A stretch of 64,000 bases of DNA from Portunus trituberculatus (lineage: Eukaryota > Arthropoda > Malacostraca > Decapoda > Portunidae): the NCBI RefSeq assembly GCF_017591435.1, contig NC_059301.1:13949254-14013253 (forward strand). Reading direction: 5' to 3'. The notes beneath the pieces are model-generated. The model did not search any database, was not told the origin of the DNA, and saw only the letters and a program-made list of their open reading frames with translations. Positions 58,926-64,000 of this stretch are shown here, piece after piece. Positions within the stretch are counted from its first letter, which is position 1, and each line of letters starts with the position of its first letter. The translations under genes and the position numbers were made by a program.

Positions 58926-61179
58926 ATGGGAAGTAAGGTTATTTATTTGCACAAACTGGGACGCATGCCATACTTGGCTGCCTGGGAGCTCCAGAAGAGG
59001 ACGGCATTGGAGGTGATGAAAAATGTGAGGTGTGGAAGGGAGCCCGGCCACCGGCTACTGCTGGTGGAGCATGACCCAGGTGAGGGTGGATGTGAGGCCT
59101 CTGTAATGCCTCATGCTCTCAGACATTAGGCTTTTTCTCTAAAGAATGAACATGATAGGGAGAAGCTAGGGACCAAACCCTGGATGGCACAGTGTACACA
59201 ACTGACTCATTGCTGGGTAGGCTAACATGATCTCTGAGTGTTGGGTCCAAGTCAGTCTTGACTTTCCTGCCATTCAAAGTGGAACTGGAAATTGAAACAA
59301 CCTGTATTTAAGGAGCTTTTGTTTTTCTATGATTAATTTTTTGGAAAATTTATATCTCATATGGTAGGCTTAATATTCTGAGATCTAGTATTCATCAGAT
59401 GCTTTTCAAATTGTAACTTAGACTAACAGAACCTTGTGACTTCTGGCATCTAGCTAAACACATCCACAATAATTTTGGTTCTTCATCTTTCCTTCCTGTA
59501 TTTCAGCCTCATAGTACCACTGCCATATAATCTATTTCTAAAGCTGAAAAACTCTACCTTAGATGATTCAAGCTTCTTCCGTCTTCCTTCTGATTACTTC
59601 ATGCTACCAATTAATGCTTACAGACTTGATGGGTTCCTATTGTTCTCCAAAACTGTGTCTTCCTACTTGCACCTTGCAAAGTCAAACATTTTCAACTCTG
59701 TCTGCCAATATCTGCCTTTTCTTCTTACTGGAAGTTTGCCTCTTTAATCCTTCAAACTACTATTCCATTGCTTTTATTTCCTGCCTATCTATAGTTTTTA
59801 ATCTATTGTCAACAGAAAAGTGGAACTATATGCCCCAAATATGGATAAATATTCAAAGAAAATGATGGTGAGGCATGTTGAGTGTAGACAGCAGAATATG
59901 GTTGAAACTCTGCAGCTTGCCGAGATGCTTAAATTTGTTCTATTTTCTTCATATTTGTTTGAATTCAAAATGTACTTCTAATGAATATTTCTTGTGTTTT
60001 GCCAAATTAAATTTCATTGCCTTGCCAAGTTATATCAAACTCTTATGATACACAACCTCTCTGTTATCATTTTACACACTAATATAGAATGTATTTTCTT
60101 AGTGTATACAACAGGACTCCGTAAAGATGATTATACACCAGAGATAGAGGCAGAACTGCGACAGATAGGAGCAGACTTCTACCGAACTAACCGAGGTGGC
60201 CTCATTACCTTCCATGGGCCAGGACAGCTGACAGCCTACCCCATCCTCCACCTCAGATCCTTCAGCCCTGGCATCAAGTGGTACAAATGTGGATTTCCTT
60301 TTTTAAATTTAAATAAATTGTTAAAAAATGAAAAAAATATCGACTTGCAATTCAGTAGACAAAAATATAGATGTCTTCTTTGCTTGGCTGCTTTGTTGAC
60401 ATTTCACACATATATGTAAAGAAAGATCTTGGTAAAAGAAAAGCAGCATATTGTAGTATTTTCCTTTCATTGTTGTGAGCAGAGAAGCTAAGAGAGTGAG
60501 TGGTATGAGTGAATGTTATTGTGAAAGTTGTGTGCTTTGTCTTCTCTACACCCTTTTTGTATGTTGTTGTTGTTGTTGTTGTTTTGTGTATATAAGTGGA
60601 ATTCATATGAAGTTCATTGCTCCCAGGTATGTGTGTGCCCTGGAGCGCACAGTGATACGCACCCTGAGGGCGCTGGGCATCACCGCACAGACCTCTCCCC
60701 ACACTGGCGTGTGGGTGGGAGACAACAAGATATGCGCATTAGGTGTGTCCAGGCTTACAAGTTCCACTACTGTATGGTGAAAGAAATCTTGACTGTTTGG
60801 ATGATGTGTTTGTGTTGTGTTAGTTTCATTTTCATTGATTTGTTACCTGTATTGGTGCTTGTATTTTATAAGCTTATTACTTTAAAACAAGTAATAAATT
60901 ACTTTCACACCTTTGTCACCAGGTCTGCAAGGTCGCCATGTCACGACTCATGGGTTGGGCCTCAACTGCAACACAGACTTGCAGTGGTTTGACCACATTG
61001 TGCCGTGCGGCATCCCAGACAAGGGTGTCACAAGTGTCACCCGGGAGCTGGGAAGGGAGGTCACCATACGGGAAGTGGAGCCATATTTTCTAGAGGCATT
61101 TTCAGAGATATTTAATTGCAAAATTGTGATGAGCCAGCCTGACTTTGAAGATAAAGACATACCATCCCATCATATATAG
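58926..61179 (+). CDS. LIPT2: Mitochondrial octanoyl-[acyl-carrier] transferase (LipB family)
   Basis: Four exons, 58926-59079, 60103-60280, 60627-60742 and 60923-61179, join at phases 1, 0-compatible 2 and 1 to give 234 aa. LIPT2 moves the octanoyl group from acyl carrier protein to the H protein and E2 targets, the first step of lipoate synthesis in the mitochondrial matrix. The LipB motifs are complete: HDPVYTTGLR near 49-58, NRGGLITFHGPGQL at 81-94, TGVWVGDNKICALG at 137-150 with the expected Lys145, and THGLGLNCNTDLQWF followed by IVPCGI with the expected catalytic Cys178. The acceptor for exon 2 was placed at 60103, because the later AG at 60115 would delete the conserved PVYT. An obvious N-terminal targeting peptide is not evident, but the human protein also starts close to the domain. 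ATTAAA at 61181 overlaps the end of the gene. Confidence 0.93.
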
Positions 61180-61180
61180 C

Positions 61181-61186
61181 ATTAAA
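61181..61186 (+). promoter_or_regulatory. Possible poly(A) signal of LIPT2
   Basis: ATTAAA starts one base after the LIPT2 stop codon. This is very close, so a later signal may be used instead. Confidence 0.35.
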
Positions 61187-61737
61187 GAAATCCATTTTAA
61201 TTTTGAGCTTTTTGTGTGATTGTTCTAAGGTACAAGTCAAACTATGAGATGATAAAGTATAATTTTTATGTGAAATCTGCAAATATGTAAATATATTCTG
61301 TGAATATCTTATCCATTCTTCTTATACTTATTTACGACTGAGAGTGTTAAGTGGACAAGAGTGACTGCTTGTGAAATGTAAGGACAGAGTAGATAGCAAG
61401 AGTGTGAGAGAAAGGATAAGAGGAAAATAGGATACATACAAGGTTGACAAAAACAAAAATCAAAGATTGGACATGCTCTCCTGTCATGTCATGCCTTGGA
61501 GCACCACTGGCCATGATACCCAACACATGGACTGACATGCATAACTGATTAAAAACCAAGTTGCAGTAAAGAAGGAATATTCAAGTTTGAACATCAATTT
61601 ACAGTATATCAAAATAATAGCTAACTCATTTCTAGAGATGTTAATGACAATATTTATATCCATCCATATAAACATTTAATTAAATTATATTGCCAATTAT
61701 CCATAAAGTTCTGTAGATGGTGAATTATATAGTTAGG

Positions 61738-62060
61738 GATGCAGTGGCATAGTGGATAAGGTGGTGAGTGTGGGACCAGGCAGACATCCATGTGTAGGTT
61801 CAAATCCCACCATGTAACTCCTTGAAACTATGCCATTTATTGAGTTGTTTAAAGTTACCTACATGTCACCATGATCCCAGGTTCTGGGTAGTTACACCAA
61901 AGATGCACTTACATGGTGATATGGACCCTAATATGGGTACCACTATAAATAAAATTGTCTGTGCCACTAATGGGTGGAAGCTGAACAGCATTTCCTATAC
62001 ATACTCTTCAAGTATACCTACAGGCACTATAGGCCATAGCGTAAAAAAAGAAAAAAAAAT
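61738..62060 (+). mobile_element. tRNA-derived SINE, family 2, second copy
   Basis: The same element as at 43.1 kb, with A box region GCATAGTGGATAAGG, B box GGTTCAAATCCC, the TGGGTACCACTATAAATAAA block and an A-rich tail. It lies between LIPT2 and AP3M. Confidence 0.82.
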
Positions 62061-62360
62061 ATGAATACCTGTTATACAGATGGTGAGTTACATAACTGGT
62101 GACGTTTCCTTATGCTCTACTTGAGTAACCCTGGAGACTCTCCCATCCTCACCATGTCTGAATCCACGTAAGGGCAGTCAGTACACATCTCATCCTTCCT
62201 TCTGGTTGGTCAACAAATGGATACCCGAGAAAATCTGGAACTGGTGATGGGTTGGTGTCCTGGGATAAGGAATGGCATCCAACACAGGTTTAAAGGTCAA
62301 TGGGACACATGAATGCTGAGGTCACACTACAACACCATATGCTCCAGATTTTATATTACT

Positions 62361-62567
62361 TTAACCCTTTCAGTACCATGATGCATTTTGATATTCATTC
62401 TGCTTATTTGGTGATTTTATAAAGGTTTGAAACTTACGTGAGGGATTAAAATGTGAAGACTGGCCATTAATCTTCTGACCTCCATAAATATCTCCTAATG
62501 TCAATAAAATAGTCCAGTCATACACAAATTTCAATGTAAAAATGTGTCCCAGTATTGAAAAGGTTAA
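62361..62567 (-). mobile_element. TTAA MITE, copy 5
   Basis: Inverted relative to copy 1. TTAACCCTTTCAGTACCA is at the left and TATTGAAAAGGTTAA at the right. It lies between the convergent LIPT2 and AP3M genes. Confidence 0.8.
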
Positions 62568-62889
62568 CTTTAGTCCCCAGCCAAATGTGAAACAGTGGCA
62601 GGAGCTTTATGGTGCATTGTAATAAGGATATACTGAAAAATATGATTTTGGAATGTTTTTCTTAGAATGATGTGAACAGAAACATGATTAAAATGTAACT
62701 TATATAACAATAGTATACATAACAACAGTCATGGAATATTTCAATACAGATCAAATAATAAATTTCTTCAGATCATGTCCTGGAAATTGAAGACACACTT
62801 GGATCATTTACTGGGTAGCCTTTGCATCCAGCTTATCATTGACACACGTCCAAGAAGTCAGATCATTATAATCTAATTTTATATATTAT

Positions 62890-63115
<226 letters not shown>

Positions 63116-63337
63116 CATAGGATGGTCCAGTGGAGAGGACAGTCTCATGGAGTACCCTGATGCACTCCAGGAGCTTAGGCATAGCATAGCACATTGTCAC
63201 TGAGCAAAATGATGGTGATGATGATCTCAGCCCTTGGACATCTGTTGATGTTAGGCTGGGTGTGACAGTAAGCCTGAAAGTAAGTAATCTCAGAACAAAG
63301 AAATATGTTGTTGGTGGTGGGTGAGGCACCGGTGAGC

Positions 63338-63979
63338 TCATGTCCGCACTTGGAAGCGACCAGCCTTGGTGACGTACTTAACACCCTTAAATGGGTTATA
63401 CTTCTCCCCATAGATGTCCAAACGGTTCACCTTGAGGCCAGAGAGAGCCCGCTGTGTGACAACAAACTGCACCTGTGAAACAATATCTTGCTGTAAATAC
63501 TCTAGTAAAAGTTTATGATGTGCTATAAAGGAGGTTGTGGAAGTGATAGTAGTGAATTAACTTCCAGATAATGAAAGATATAAGACTAAACATATAAAAT
63601 ACAATTTTAAATTTATATATTATCAAGCATCTCACATTTATTATTGGGTTGCTCTCTGGGGGAGGAGATCCACTTTGTACACTGATCTGAAAATAAAAAG
63701 AAATCCTTGTAACCAAATCAAAAGACACACACACAACTTTGAATTCCTGTATAAGTTGATCTGCACATATGGGAAAGTCACGTCTGTTACAGGGCGCCAA
63801 AAGAAGCACACAGCACTCACATTGCCGCGCATGTTTGGTAGCTTGGTGGGGTCAATGCGGCCAATGTTCCAGTTGAGGAGCTTGGACACTGGGTCAAAGG
63901 TGTACTTTCCTTGTGTCACGGTGAGGTTACAATTCAGAACACACTTTGGCATAGGTATCTCCAACACAACACCCTCCAC
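63338..63979 (-). CDS. AP3M: AP-3 complex subunit mu, C-terminal part (gene continues past right edge)
   Basis: Three exons on the minus strand, 63979-63821, 63686-63636 and 63472-63338, join in phase 0 and encode the last 114 residues. The protein (VEGVVLEIPMPKCVLN, GKYTFDPVSKLLNW, DPTKLPN, then SGLKVNRLDIYGEKY, FKGVKYVTKAGRFQVRT and stop) matches the end of the mu homology domain of AP-3 mu, ending in the FQVRT tail typical of the family. AP-3 sorts cargo from endosomes to lysosomes and lysosome-related organelles, such as pigment granules, and mu binds tyrosine-based signals. The upstream exons lie beyond the window. The gene is convergent with LIPT2. Confidence 0.95.
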
Positions 63980-64000
63980 CTGAAACATGATGCATTTATT

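Overview
The window is nuclear DNA from an animal. It has split genes with GT-AG introns, very dense dinucleotide and trinucleotide microsatellites, tRNA-derived SINEs, TTAA-flanked MITEs and the 3' ends of a jockey-like LINE. This mix suggests a decapod crustacean, probably a crab; that assignment is an inference, since no marker gene settles it. No rRNA, functional tRNA, CRISPR or bacterial operon is visible.

Layout. Roughly 1-26.8 kb holds no gene I can support: only microsatellites, degenerate tandem repeats and transposon relics. At 26.8-27.05 kb on the minus strand is a convincing first coding exon of an unrecognised secreted or membrane protein (signal peptide plus a good splice donor). 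From 33.96 to 54.56 kb on the minus strand lie two head-to-tail paralogous genes. Their products carry RING, B-box type 2, coiled coil, a short conserved module and a C-terminal cyclophilin-like domain. This is the layout of primate TRIM-cyclophilin fusions, but in an invertebrate and encoded by native exons. Gene B (52,214-54,555) is intact, with three exons and 562 aa. Gene A (33,963-38,854, perhaps starting at 50,759) has a long N-terminal WKRK repeat region and an apparent one-base frameshift in its B-box exon. Both cyclophilin-like domains have lost key isomerase residues.

From 58.5 kb onward come three conserved housekeeping genes. SDHAF1 (complex II assembly) is followed after only 126 bp on the same strand by LIPT2 (mitochondrial octanoyl transferase, four exons, complete). 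The C-terminal three exons of the AP-3 adaptor mu subunit lie convergently on the minus strand and run off the right edge.

SDHAF1 and LIPT2 both serve mitochondrial respiration and the TCA cycle, and their tight spacing raises the possibility of a shared transcript. The tandem TRIM-cyclophilin-like pair is the most novel content. By analogy with TRIM5-CypA and other TRIM proteins, it could be an E3 ligase family that uses a catalytically dead cyclophilin fold to recognise targets. That function is inference.
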